Shown here piece after piece: positions 16,702 through 24,495 of a stretch of 64,000 nucleotides of DNA. The translations under genes were made by a program, and so were the position numbers. Below the pieces are notes generated by a model, which saw only the letters and a list, made by a program, of their open reading frames with translations, was not told the origin of the DNA and made no database searches. How positions within the stretch are numbered: position 1 is the first letter of the stretch; each line of letters begins with the position of its first letter. Source of the DNA: Adhaeribacter_A terreus. Its GTDB lineage: Bacteria; Bacteroidota; Bacteroidia; Cytophagales; Hymenobacteraceae. The DNA lies in assembly GCF_042657365.1 (NCBI RefSeq), contig NZ_JBHSKT010000008.1, positions 1-64,000 of the forward strand, given 5' to 3'.

Positions 16702-16731
16702 GAAACGCTATGGTTTTACGGCTAAAAACTG
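16702..16731 (+). repeat. 30-bp element, intergenic copy
   Basis: GAAACGCTAT, GGTTTTACGG, CTAAAAACTG, 30 bp. It lies 46 bp from the copy at 16627, in the opposite orientation. Confidence 0.75.
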
Positions 16732-16788
16732 CCGTAAGCTGGCCTGAATTGGTATTTGCAGGTTATCTGTTTCAGGTTTTGAATCTGA

Positions 16789-18549
16789 TTAAAACGGCCA
16801 GAAGAATGGTACAAGCCCCAGAATTAGTGCAATTAAAATAAGGGTTAAGCCGGAACCAACTTTCAGAAAATCGGAGAATTTATATTTTCCAGGACCATAA
16901 ACCAGAATGCACGCCGGTTCAAAAGGGGTAATAAGCGATACGGAGGCACCCAGCATAATAGCAATGGCAAACGAACGCGGATCTACATGCAAAGCCAAGG
17001 CTGTTTTAATGGCTACTGGCACAATTACGAGCGCCGCCGCAGCATTACTCATCGGTTGGGTGAGGAAAACGGTAAGTAACACAAAACCAGCCAGAATACC
17101 GATAGTACCCCAATTCTCCAGTAAATTTACGATGCCAGTGGCCAGAAAACTGGCGGCCCCCGAATTTTCCATGGCAGTACCGAAAGCCGTCATGCCGCCA
17201 ATTAAAATAAGCAAACGCCAGTCTATGATCTGATAAGCGCGTTCCGTTGTAATGCATTTAGTAATTACACTGATTACGGCGGCGCCTAAAAAACTAACCG
17301 AAAGCGGTACTACTTCCAGCGAGCCTAATAAAATAGCCAGCAGAAAGCAACAAATGGTAATAAGCCCTTTCTGTTTCTTAAAAAGTATTGGCTGAAACTC
17401 GTCGAGAATGGTGAGGTTCTGGCTGGTACGGAGGTTGGACAATCTATCGGCGGAACTTTGCACCAGAAGCAGGTCGCCCATACGTAATTCTACTTCATTT
17501 ATTTTGGAGCGGAGGGTTTCGCCGTGCCGCGAAATGGCCAGAATTGCAAAACCGTATCGCCGCATAAAATCTATTTCGCGCACCGTACGCCCAATAATGT
17601 TCGATTTCACGGTAACCAGTAATTCTGCCAGCCGGATGTCTTTCGTTTCCAGATCTTTTTCAGCCATTACATCTGCCATAATTTCGATGCCTTTCGATTC
17701 CTTGATCCTGATCAGATCCTCAAGACTACCTTCTACCAACAGAATATCATTTTCCTGAAAAACGGTATGGTAATCGGGTAAAAAATTGGTTTTGCCGCGA
17801 ATCAGGTTCAGAGTCCGGAAGGGGGCATTGGCTAGGGTAGAGGTAAAAACGTTATGGCCAACTAATGGCGAGGCGGGCGTGATTACAATTTCGGTCAGGT
17901 ATTTCTGGATGTTGTATTCTTCTACCAGGGCGTGTTGCTCGGAATGCTTCGGCAAGAGATTTTTACCGATCGTCATCATATAAACCATCCCCACGGCAAA
18001 AATGATGAGGCCAATGGGCGTAACTTCGAATAAACCAATGGGTTCAATACCCGTTTTATCGAGGTAACCACTTACGGCAACGTTGGTAGAAGTTCCTATC
18101 AGGGTGCAGGTGCCGCCTAAAATGGAAGCATAAGCCAGGGGCATTAATAGTTTAGAACTGCTGAGCTTCGCTTTGCGTGAAACACCCACCAGTGGCGTTA
18201 CAAACATGGCGGTAACCGTTGTATTGTTCATAAAACCCGAAATTGCACCGGCTACGATCATAACCAGACCCAGTAGCAAGTTGGTACTTTTACTGGCTAC
18301 CCGCACCAGTTTGGAGATCATGAATTCAAGTACACCGGTATCTTCCAGCGCTGCGCCCAATACAAACACCGAAGCCAGGATCACAATAAAATCGGAGCTG
18401 AAACCGGCGTAAGCTTCGGCAGGCGTAATAATGTTGGTTATCACCAGCACAATAAGCATGACCAGTGTAACAATATCGACAGAGAATTTTTCGGTAGCGA
18501 ACAGAATAATAGCCAGCAAAAGCAAGCTAAGCACTATGGTAATTTCCAT
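16789..18549 (-). CDS. SLC13-family anion/Na+ permease with two TrkA-C domains
   Basis: About 586 residues from the ATG at 18549. Two earlier starts (18606, 18582) would add an unusual MKCSCSG leader encoded partly by the 30-bp element. The chosen start MEITIVLSLLLLAIILF begins directly with the first membrane helix. Two sets of membrane helices flank two TrkA-C (RCK_C) cytosolic domains at about residues 205-365. Helix-hairpin motifs such as GGTCTLIGTSTNVAVSGY are typical of the DASS/SLC13 group, whose members import dicarboxylates, sulfate or similar anions. The substrate is not deducible. Monocistronic. Confidence 0.87.
   Translation of the reverse strand: MEITIVLSLLLLAIILFATEKFSVDIVTLVMLIVLVITNIITPAEAYAGFSSDFIVILASVFVLGAALEDTGVLEFMISKLVRVASKSTNLLLGLVMIVAGAISGFMNNTTVTAMFVTPLVGVSRKAKLSSSKLLMPLAYASILGGTCTLIGTSTNVAVSGYLDKTGIEPIGLFEVTPIGLIIFAVGMVYMMTIGKNLLPKHSEQHALVEEYNIQKYLTEIVITPASPLVGHNVFTSTLANAPFRTLNLIRGKTNFLPDYHTVFQENDILLVEGSLEDLIRIKESKGIEIMADVMAEKDLETKDIRLAELLVTVKSNIIGRTVREIDFMRRYGFAILAISRHGETLRSKINEVELRMGDLLLVQSSADRLSNLRTSQNLTILDEFQPILFKKQKGLITICCFLLAILLGSLEVVPLSVSFLGAAVISVITKCITTERAYQIIDWRLLILIGGMTAFGTAMENSGAASFLATGIVNLLENWGTIGILAGFVLLTVFLTQPMSNAAAALVIVPVAIKTALALHVDPRSFAIAIMLGASVSLITPFEPACILVYGPGKYKFSDFLKVGSGLTLILIALILGLVPFFWPF
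17759..17788 (+). repeat. 30-bp element-like sequence in coding DNA
   Basis: AAAACGGTAT, GGTAATCGGG, TAAAAAATTG inside the SLC13 gene, degenerate at the right end. Confidence 0.4.
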
Positions 18550-18550
18550 A

Positions 18551-18580
18551 AAAACGGTAGGGTTTATCCCGAAAAAAGTC
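18551..18580 (+). repeat. 30-bp element abutting the SLC13 start codon
   Basis: AAAACGGTAG, GGTTTATCCC, GAAAAAAGTC: a near-perfect copy. Read with the gene it ends one base before the preferred ATG, so it forms the immediate leader. Confidence 0.75.
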
Positions 18581-18741
18581 ATGGTTCCGGAGCAGGAACA
18601 CTTCATTATCGGGTAATCGCTATTTACTGTTTTTACTGTAAAGGGTTAAGCCTGAAAGGTAAATTTAAGCCGTAAATAAAAATTTTGGAGATACGGAAAT
18701 TGTAAGCGGTTTATTTGTAATGTTTTATGCTAAGCAGTTTA

Positions 18742-19932
18742 CTACGCCATAATTTTATTTATTGCATTCAGAATTATGGCACAGGCGTCTTCAATTTCGG
18801 TTTCAGTAATGGTTAGGGGAGGGGCAATGCGCATGGAATTATCGCAAAACAGGAACCAATCAGTCAGAACGCCGTCTAAAATTGCCTGGTCAATCACTGG
18901 TTTCAGAATGTCAAAACTTTCCATTTCTGCGGCCATCATCAAGCCACAATTCCGGATATTTTTTATGGCCGGGTGCTGCAATTTTGCTTTGAATAATGCT
19001 GCTTTTGCGGCAACGCCTGCCAGTAAATTTTCCCGCTGAATAACTTCTAAAGTGGCCAGCGAAGCCGCACAACTTACCGGATGCCCGCCAAAGGTGGTAA
19101 TATGGCCTAAGATCGGATTATTTTTCAGCGTGCTCATAATTGCCTCGGAAGTTATAAAAGCCCCGATCGGCATACCGCCGCCCATGCCTTTGGCACAAGT
19201 AAGAATATCCGGAATTACATCGAATTGTTCGAAAGCCCAGAAGGTACCGGTACGGCCAAATCCACTCTGAATTTCGTCTAAAATAAGCAGCGTTCCGGTT
19301 TGGTTGCAACGTTCGCGAACCGCTTTTAAATACCCGTTTTCCGGAACGCGCACGCCGGCCTCGCCTTGTACCGTTTCCAGGATAATGGCCGCCGTACGCG
19401 ATGTGATTTTTTCCAGCTCTTCGAAGGAATTGAATTGAATATGGTTGATATCCGGCAATAAAGGTCGGTACGCGCGCTTGAAATTTTCTGAACCGTTCAA
19501 TGATAAAGAGCCGTGCGTAGAGCCGTGATAAGCGTTGTGGCAGGCAATAATTTCCGTTCTGCCGGTAAAGCGTTTGGCCAGTTTCATAGCGCCTTCCACG
19601 GCTTCGGAACCGGAATTTACGAAGTAGGAAATGCTCAGATTTTCAGGTAACGTTTTACTCAGCGCTTCCGCTAATTTCACCTGCGGACTTTGCACAAATT
19701 CGCCATAGACCATTAAATGCAGATACTTATCGAGCTGTTCCTGAATGGCTTTAATGACGTGCGGGTGACGGTGCCCCACATTACTCACGCCAATTCCCGA
19801 GATCAGGTCCAGGTATTTTTCGCCGTTGGCACCAAACATGTGCACGCCTTCGGCTTTTTCAATTTCCAGTAATAAAGGAAAATCGGTGGTCTGAGCCTGG
19901 TGTTTCAGAAAAAGCTGGCGCGGCGTAAGCAT
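18742..19932 (-). CDS. Class III PLP-dependent aminotransferase
   Basis: 396 residues, the usual length for the acetylornithine/4-aminobutyrate group. NSGSEAVEGAMKLA binds the cofactor phosphate, ILDEIQSGFGRTG carries the PLP-contacting Asp, and TCAKGMGGGMPIGAF carries the Schiff-base Lys (about residue 250). The amino donor cannot be fixed: acetylornithine, succinylornithine, GABA or Lys 6-transaminase are all possible. It is not next to arginine genes. A candidate -7 box lies about 50 bp upstream of the start. Confidence 0.85.
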   Translation of the reverse strand: MLTPRQLFLKHQAQTTDFPLLLEIEKAEGVHMFGANGEKYLDLISGIGVSNVGHRHPHVIKAIQEQLDKYLHLMVYGEFVQSPQVKLAEALSKTLPENLSISYFVNSGSEAVEGAMKLAKRFTGRTEIIACHNAYHGSTHGSLSLNGSENFKRAYRPLLPDINHIQFNSFEELEKITSRTAAIILETVQGEAGVRVPENGYLKAVRERCNQTGTLLILDEIQSGFGRTGTFWAFEQFDVIPDILTCAKGMGGGMPIGAFITSEAIMSTLKNNPILGHITTFGGHPVSCAASLATLEVIQRENLLAGVAAKAALFKAKLQHPAIKNIRNCGLMMAAEMESFDILKPVIDQAILDGVLTDWFLFCDNSMRIAPPLTITETEIEDACAIILNAINKIMA

Positions 19933-19981
19933 GTTCTTGTAGTGATTAGTGATTAATGAATAGTGAACCGTTATTCGCAGG

Positions 19982-19989
19982 CAAAGGTA
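19982..19989 (-). promoter_or_regulatory. Candidate -7 box for the aminotransferase
   Basis: CAAAGGTA on the plus strand is TACCTTTG on the coding strand, matching TAnnTTTG, 50 bp before the start codon. Confidence 0.4.
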
Positions 19990-20069
19990 CTGCTTATTTC
20001 GGAACGGAATGTGGCGGTTATGCTTACAAAGTTAGCAGGTTGTAAAAGGCTTTAATATTTACAGGTTCG

Positions 20070-20099
20070 GACTTTTTCAGGCTGAAACCATAGCGTTTG
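20070..20099 (-). repeat. 30-bp element, intergenic copy
   Basis: Minus strand: CAAACGCTAT, GGTTTCAGCC, TGAAAAAGTC. It lies between the aminotransferase leader and the end of the Spy-like gene. Confidence 0.75.
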
Positions 20100-20102
20100 G
20101 AC

Positions 20103-20140
20103 ACAAAAAAACGGAGCGCATCTGCACCCCGTTTTTCACA
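20103..20140. terminator. Candidate terminator after the Spy-like gene
   Basis: AAAAAAACGGAGCGCATCTG and CACCCCGTTTTTC make a short imperfect hairpin (AACGG.G/C.CCGTT) with A and T flanks, about 20 bp downstream of the stop at 20162 on the minus strand. Confidence 0.5.
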
Positions 20141-20161
20141 TTCACCCTAGTAGAAAACAGA

Positions 20162-20608
20162 TTAATTCTTTGGTTTATCATCATTCAATTTCTGCAGCAG
20201 CACTTTCATAAATTCGCGTTCGCCTTTATACATGGCGGCCAACTGTCGCACCGAAATCACTCTCTGGAATTTTTCGGCATATTCTTTATCCAGGTTCAGT
20301 TCTTTCTGGCGCGTATCAAACATCAGATTCATTTGTTCCTTAATTTGCGCATCGTTCAATGTTTCCAGGTTCTTTCCTTTAAACGGACGGCTTTTATGAC
20401 GAAGTTCCTTGCGTTTGGCTTCATATTCGTTGTAAATCGGCCAGAAATTCTGCGATTGTTCCTGGCTCAGGTTCATTTTATCGGTAAGGAAAGCCGTGCG
20501 GGCAGCCTCAATTTTTTCAGTGCGTTTACCATGGCTGTTCTGAGCATGCGCCGAAAACGCTATGCAGATCAGGGCAAAAAGTAAGGTATATGTTCGTAAA
20601 GTTTTCAT
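20162..20608 (-). CDS. Periplasmic Spy/CpxP-like protein
   Basis: 148 residues with a clear signal peptide (LLFALICIAFSAHAQ). The mature part is helical and charged, with LSQEQSQNFWPIYNEYEAKRKELR, the LTxxQ-like pattern of Spy/CpxP periplasmic chaperones. Last gene of a sigma/anti-sigma/effector trio, 2 bp after the anti-sigma gene, so probably a target or modulator of the envelope-stress response. The hydrophobic core of its signal peptide is encoded by a copy of the 30-bp element. Confidence 0.8.
   Translation of the reverse strand: MKTLRTYTLLFALICIAFSAHAQNSHGKRTEKIEAARTAFLTDKMNLSQEQSQNFWPIYNEYEAKRKELRHKSRPFKGKNLETLNDAQIKEQMNLMFDTRQKELNLDKEYAEKFQRVISVRQLAAMYKGEREFMKVLLQKLNDDKPKN
20554..20583 (+). 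repeat. 30-bp element encoding a signal-peptide core
   Basis: AAAACGCTAT, GCAGATCAGG, GCAAAAAGTA. Read on the gene strand it encodes LLFALICIAF of the Spy-like protein. Confidence 0.6.
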
Positions 20609-20610
20609 GG

Positions 20611-21042
20611 TTAATAATAGGTTTCGTCTAACGGCATTTCTTCCAATTCCTGTCGTATTTCAGTGGTATTGGCAGCAATAAATTCATGCGTAAAATCCTG
20701 GTCGGCTGCATTTAAAACAGCCAGATCGCTGCGATCCATTTGTTCTGAAGCCAGCAGGTAATTTACAATTTCAGTTTCCGGAACCTGGGCCAGCAGATCG
20801 CCTTGCATTGTTTCGTTCTGATTCATATTTAACATGAATACGGTAGCAAAAACGGCCGCAAAACCCGAACCCGCTAAAGCCAGTCGCACTGGTTTCGAAA
20901 GCCAGCCCAATACTTCGGAAGTTTCAGTTGGCGAAGCCGTTACGCGCTGCATGATCCGGTTTGGCAACTTGTCGAAATAATTTTCTGGCACGTTGTAAAC
21001 ATTCTCCCGCCTCAGTTCTTCCATATTAAATTTCGGTTTCAT
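20611..21042 (-). CDS. Membrane anti-sigma factor-like protein
   Basis: 143 residues. The cytoplasmic N-terminal region (MEELRRENVYNVPENYFDKLPNRIMQRV) is followed by one membrane helix (about 53-71, ALAGSGFAAVFATVFMLNM) and an acidic periplasmic C-terminus. The position directly after an ECF sigma gene (30 bp) and the single-helix topology suggest an anti-sigma factor, although I see no HxxxCxxC zinc motif. Probably releases the sigma factor on an envelope signal. Confidence 0.72.
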   Translation of the reverse strand: MKPKFNMEELRRENVYNVPENYFDKLPNRIMQRVTASPTETSEVLGWLSKPVRLALAGSGFAAVFATVFMLNMNQNETMQGDLLAQVPETEIVNYLLASEQMDRSDLAVLNAADQDFTHEFIAANTTEIRQELEEMPLDETYY

Positions 21043-21072
21043 ACTGCTTAGAATTCTTTTATTTGCAATGGT

Positions 21073-21612
21073 TTAATCTTTGGTAACGTATTCTTCAATT
21101 TTTTTTACCGCCAGGTGATAAGAGGCTTTTAAAGCGCCCACGCTGGTTCCCAGAATCTCTGAAATCTCTTCGTACTTCAACTCGTCGTAATATTTCATGT
21201 TGAAAACCAGGCGTTGTTTATCCGGAAGTCTGAGCAAAGCTTTTTGCAGCTTCAGCTGAATTTCATCGCCATCAATTAAATCCGACTGATCGATTTTAGC
21301 GGAAAGCTCGGCCGAAACATCATTAATAGGCAGAAAGAATTTGCGTTTTTTGCTTTTCAGGAAGTTCAGGCATTCGTTCGTAGCAATGCGATACAACCAG
21401 GTATAAAGCTGCGAATCCTGCCGGAAATTTTCCAGGTGCTTCCAGACTTTTATGAAAACTTCCTGCGTCAGATCATCGGCATCTTCGTGGTCAATCACCA
21501 TTTTCCGGATGTGCCAGTAAACCTTCTGCTGATACTTGCGCACGAGCTGGTTGAAAGCCATGTTCCGGCTTTCTTCCTTCATGAATTTTTCAAGTATCTC
21601 TTTGTCTTCCAA
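21073..21612 (-). CDS. ECF-type RNA polymerase sigma factor
   Basis: 179 residues. Sigma-2 (DHEDADDLTQEVFIKVWKHLENF) and sigma-4 (LRLPDKQRLVFNMKYYDELKYEEISEILGTSVGALKASYHLAVKKI) are complete. The start at 21612 is a TTG; it gives MEDKEILEKF, which fits the family N-terminus better than the ATG ten codons in. First gene of the sigma/anti-sigma/Spy-like operon. Likely autoregulated by family practice, but the target promoter is not evident. Confidence 0.9.
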   Translation of the reverse strand: MEDKEILEKFMKEESRNMAFNQLVRKYQQKVYWHIRKMVIDHEDADDLTQEVFIKVWKHLENFRQDSQLYTWLYRIATNECLNFLKSKKRKFFLPINDVSAELSAKIDQSDLIDGDEIQLKLQKALLRLPDKQRLVFNMKYYDELKYEEISEILGTSVGALKASYHLAVKKIEEYVTKD

Positions 21613-21696
21613 GTTTGGTTATTTGTTTTTTCTGGCATTTACTGGCACAAGTGATACTAACGCTTAACACTTGCGCCAGTTCGGTTATACGTTGTT

Positions 21697-21726
21697 GATT
21701 TTTTTATCCCAAAACCATACCGTTTT
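21697..21726 (-). repeat. 30-bp element, intergenic copy
   Basis: Minus strand: AAAACGGTAT, GGTTTTGGGA, TAAAAAAATC. It lies between the sigma gene leader and the transketolase terminator. Confidence 0.7.
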
Positions 21727-21733
21727 TAAACAA

Positions 21734-21768
21734 AAAGGCTGTTGCCTACAGGTAAGCAACAGCCTTTC
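21734..21768. terminator. Terminator between transketolase and sigma genes
   Basis: AAAAAGGCTGTTGC and GCAACAGCCTTT pair around CTACAGGTAA. It lies downstream of the transketolase C-terminal subunit gene on the minus strand, followed there by T-run. Confidence 0.8.
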
Positions 21769-21816
21769 AGAATTAGCGGAAACAATTAAAAATTAATCAT
21801 TATCCATTAATCATTA

Positions 21817-22770
21817 TTACTTCCGCGCCATTACAGTTTTTACGGCTTCTACGATAGCGTTTTCGTTCAGGCCGTATTTCTCCATTAATTGATCCGGAGT
21901 TCCGCTTTCACCGAAGCTGTCGTTCACACCAACCATTTCCAGCGGAAGCGGCATTTTGCGGGCTAAAAGTTGCGCAATGCTATCGCCTAAACCGCCGTTG
22001 AACTGGTGCTCTTCTGCCGAAACCACGCAGCGCGTTTTGCTTACGCTCTTTAAGATGGCTTCTTCATCCAAAGGTTTAATCGTGTGGATATTTATTATTT
22101 CCGCATCAATTCCCTGCTCGGCTAAAAGTTTACCTGCCAGGATCGCTTTCCAAACCAAATGGCCCGTTGCGAAGATCGAAACGTCTTTACCTTCGTTCAG
22201 AACAACTGCTTTACCAATCTCAAATTTCTGATCTGCTGGCGTGAAATTTGGCACAACCGGACGGCCAAAACGCAGATAAACCGGGCCTTCGTGCTCTGCA
22301 ATAGCAATAGTCGCAGCTTTAGTCTGGTTGAAGTCGCAAGGGTTAATTACGGTCATGTGCGGCAGCATTTTCATCATGCCCAAATCTTCCAGGATCTGGT
22401 GCGTGGCGCCGTCTTCGCCTAAAGTAAGACCGGCGTGCGAAGCGCAGATTTTTACGTTTTTGCCGGAATATGCCACACTCTGACGGATCTGATCGTAAAC
22501 GCGGCCGGTAGAGAAGTTAGCAAATGTACCGGTGAACGGAATTTTACCGCCAATGGTCATACCGGCAGCCAGACCGATCATGTTGGCTTCTGCAATACCT
22601 ACCTGGAAGAAACGCTCCGGAAATTCTTTCTGAAACGCGTCCATTTTCAGGGAACCGGTTAAGTCCGCGCACAGGCCCACTACGTTCGGGTTGGTTCTGC
22701 CTAATTCTAATAAGCCCGCGCCAAAACCAGAACGGGTATCTTTCGATTCGGTGTAAGGAAAATCTTTCAT
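21817..22770 (-). CDS. Transketolase, C-terminal subunit
   Basis: 317 residues, equal to the pyrimidine-binding plus C-terminal domains of transketolase. It carries GIAEANMIGLAAGM (the Glu that activates thiamine diphosphate), FSTGRVYDQIRQSVAYSGKNVKICASHAGLTLGEDGATHQ, and a C-terminal domain with ATGHLVWKA. It works with the N-terminal subunit encoded at 24496-25350 in the pentose phosphate pathway. Unusual: a VWA-protein gene lies between the two halves. A palindromic G/C-rich repeat is in the upstream spacer. Confidence 0.93.
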   Translation of the reverse strand: MKDFPYTESKDTRSGFGAGLLELGRTNPNVVGLCADLTGSLKMDAFQKEFPERFFQVGIAEANMIGLAAGMTIGGKIPFTGTFANFSTGRVYDQIRQSVAYSGKNVKICASHAGLTLGEDGATHQILEDLGMMKMLPHMTVINPCDFNQTKAATIAIAEHEGPVYLRFGRPVVPNFTPADQKFEIGKAVVLNEGKDVSIFATGHLVWKAILAGKLLAEQGIDAEIINIHTIKPLDEEAILKSVSKTRCVVSAEEHQFNGGLGDSIAQLLARKMPLPLEMVGVNDSFGESGTPDQLMEKYGLNENAIVEAVKTVMARK

Positions 22771-22819
22771 TTTTATGGTTTAATGTTTTCAAGATGCAGG
22801 ATTCGACGGAATTGCGATC

Positions 22820-22923
22820 AGTCCCCCTTTGGAGGGGGTAGGGGGAGGAAAGGAGCATTATCAGATTTTACATTTGATCAAATAACGTAAAAATCCTCCC
22901 CCAACCCCCTCCAAAGGGGGACT
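22820..22923. repeat. Inverted repeat with G-rich arms
   Basis: Two 30-bp arms (22820-22849 and 22894-22923) are inverse copies with one mismatch; each contains CCCCCTTTGGAGGGGG, itself palindromic. The loop is AT-rich. A related but different sequence lies at 31941-31976. It looks like a dispersed Bacteroidota intergenic repeat and could act as a terminator or form G-rich structures. Confidence 0.85.
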
Positions 22924-23032
22924 TTAGATCAAATACCTTTCAACTTCCGCATCGTATTTTTTTAGTTCTTACTTAATTTAACATTTCAGATAAAAGTTAT
23001 TCTACTTTCATCCTTCTACTTGCTACAGAAAC

Positions 23033-24424
23033 CTACTGCCCGAAAAGTTTCAGAGTAGTGGTTTTGCCGCTGGTTATAGTGAAGTTTTTCGTTTCGGTAA
23101 ACTTGCTGGCGCGGGCGCTTTTGGCGCGGTACACCAGCCGGTATTTTCCGGGAAGCAACGGCAGGTTTATTTTGCTGTTGCTTTCCGGCAGATTATAGAT
23201 CCATTTCTGGCCGCCTTCGCTATCTATCGTATAAATACTGCCATAGCCTTGTAATTCTGAAGTAACATTCAGCAAACCGGGCATCGGGTAACTTACAATC
23301 TTCGTTTCGCCTTGTTTTACCACCACATCATTTAAATAATAGCGCGGTAAGGTCAGTAACTCGATATCGTACTTTCCGGCCAGCAGTTTCTGGGTGGTGC
23401 CGTAGGTAGTCCAGGCCAGTGTTTGCGGCGAACCATTCTTTCGAATAATTGCCGTAACCGTGCCGTAAGCCGGAGGCGCTTCCTGTCGGAAATTCAGATA
23501 ACCCTGCGGTGCGGTAACCGAAAAAACGTTGTGTTTACCTGCTTTTATCTTCAGGTTTTTCTCTACTATCTGCGGAATCGTATTGATTACCAGGTCGTAG
23601 TTCAGCAGCGCATCGATGTCCAGAATATCAGTTTTGCCGTTGGCATCCAGGTAGTGCACGTAGTTGTATTCCGGTTCGCCGGTGATGTTATTAATGAACG
23701 TCATGTTCACATTCGTTTCTACCGGTTTGCCTTGTTCGTCTTTCAGTTCTACGCTTACCGTGGTGGAGCTCAAAGCGGTAGTTACCACATCGTCCAGCAC
23801 ATTTTCGAACGTTTTAATGTCGGCCGCATTGTAATACTGACCAACACATTCGAACTGCTTCTGAAACTCTTCCGTTGCGCCAATACCAATTACAAACGGC
23901 CGCAAAAAGATCCGTTTTTTCTGCAACGCTAATGAAGCTTTACACGGATCGCCTTTGCAACTTTCCAGCCCGTCGGTTATAATAATGATCACGTTCCGGG
24001 TGTTGGGCTCAGCAGGAAAATCTTTCGCGCTTTGCTCCAGCGAATAGGTAATTGGCGTGTTTCCCTTCGGCGTAATGGCTTTTATGCGTTTCTTGATCTG
24101 ATCCGAATTTCCGGGCGCAAAGGCTACTTCCAGTTTGCTGTCTGTGCAGTTATTTTCCTTATTCGGGAATTGGTGACCGTACACGCGCAAAGCCATTTCC
24201 AGGTTTTTATGCGTTTTCAGCGAATCTACCATTTTGGTAAGCAATTGCTTGGCCACCGTCATCCGCACGCTGTTTTCCCATTTTGCATTCATACTACCCG
24301 AGCCATCGAGCAGAAATAAGATGCGGGTTTTCTTGGGTTTCGGGGTAGGAGCAGGTTTATTTTGGGCCTGCGCCGCGAAACTTAAGAAGAACAGAAAAAC
24401 GAATAACCGGAAGAAGTTTTGCAT
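23033..24424 (-). CDS. Secreted von Willebrand factor A domain protein
   Basis: 463 residues with a signal peptide (LFVFLFFLSFAAQAQ). The VWA domain occupies about residues 30-225. Its MIDAS starts DGSGS, with the later Thr (TPITYS) and Asp (IITDGLESC), so metal binding is probably intact. The remaining 240 residues read as repeated beta-sandwich-like modules (for example GKYDIELLTLPRYYLNDVVVKQGE and PGKYRLVYRAKSARASKF). It is exported and probably binds protein or ligand at the cell envelope. It sits between the two transketolase genes on the same strand, with no visible functional link. Confidence 0.85.
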   Translation of the reverse strand: MQNFFRLFVFLFFLSFAAQAQNKPAPTPKPKKTRILFLLDGSGSMNAKWENSVRMTVAKQLLTKMVDSLKTHKNLEMALRVYGHQFPNKENNCTDSKLEVAFAPGNSDQIKKRIKAITPKGNTPITYSLEQSAKDFPAEPNTRNVIIIITDGLESCKGDPCKASLALQKKRIFLRPFVIGIGATEEFQKQFECVGQYYNAADIKTFENVLDDVVTTALSSTTVSVELKDEQGKPVETNVNMTFINNITGEPEYNYVHYLDANGKTDILDIDALLNYDLVINTIPQIVEKNLKIKAGKHNVFSVTAPQGYLNFRQEAPPAYGTVTAIIRKNGSPQTLAWTTYGTTQKLLAGKYDIELLTLPRYYLNDVVVKQGETKIVSYPMPGLLNVTSELQGYGSIYTIDSEGGQKWIYNLPESNSKINLPLLPGKYRLVYRAKSARASKFTETKNFTITSGKTTTLKLFGQ

Positions 24425-24443
24425 AAAATGATTTTTGTTGAAG

Positions 24444-24473
24444 CAGTTTTTAGCTCCAAAATCATACCGTTTT
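24444..24473 (-). repeat. 30-bp element, intergenic copy
   Basis: Minus strand: AAAACGGTAT, GATTTTGGAG, CTAAAAACTG, in the 71-bp spacer between the N-terminal transketolase gene and the VWA gene. Confidence 0.75.
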
Positions 24474-24495
24474 CAGCCTGCCAGGGTTCGGGAAA

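Noticed and set aside
18550..18606. Earlier starts of the SLC13 carrier (18606 and 18582)
   Set aside because: They would translate the 30-bp element and add a Cys-rich leader unlike the family.
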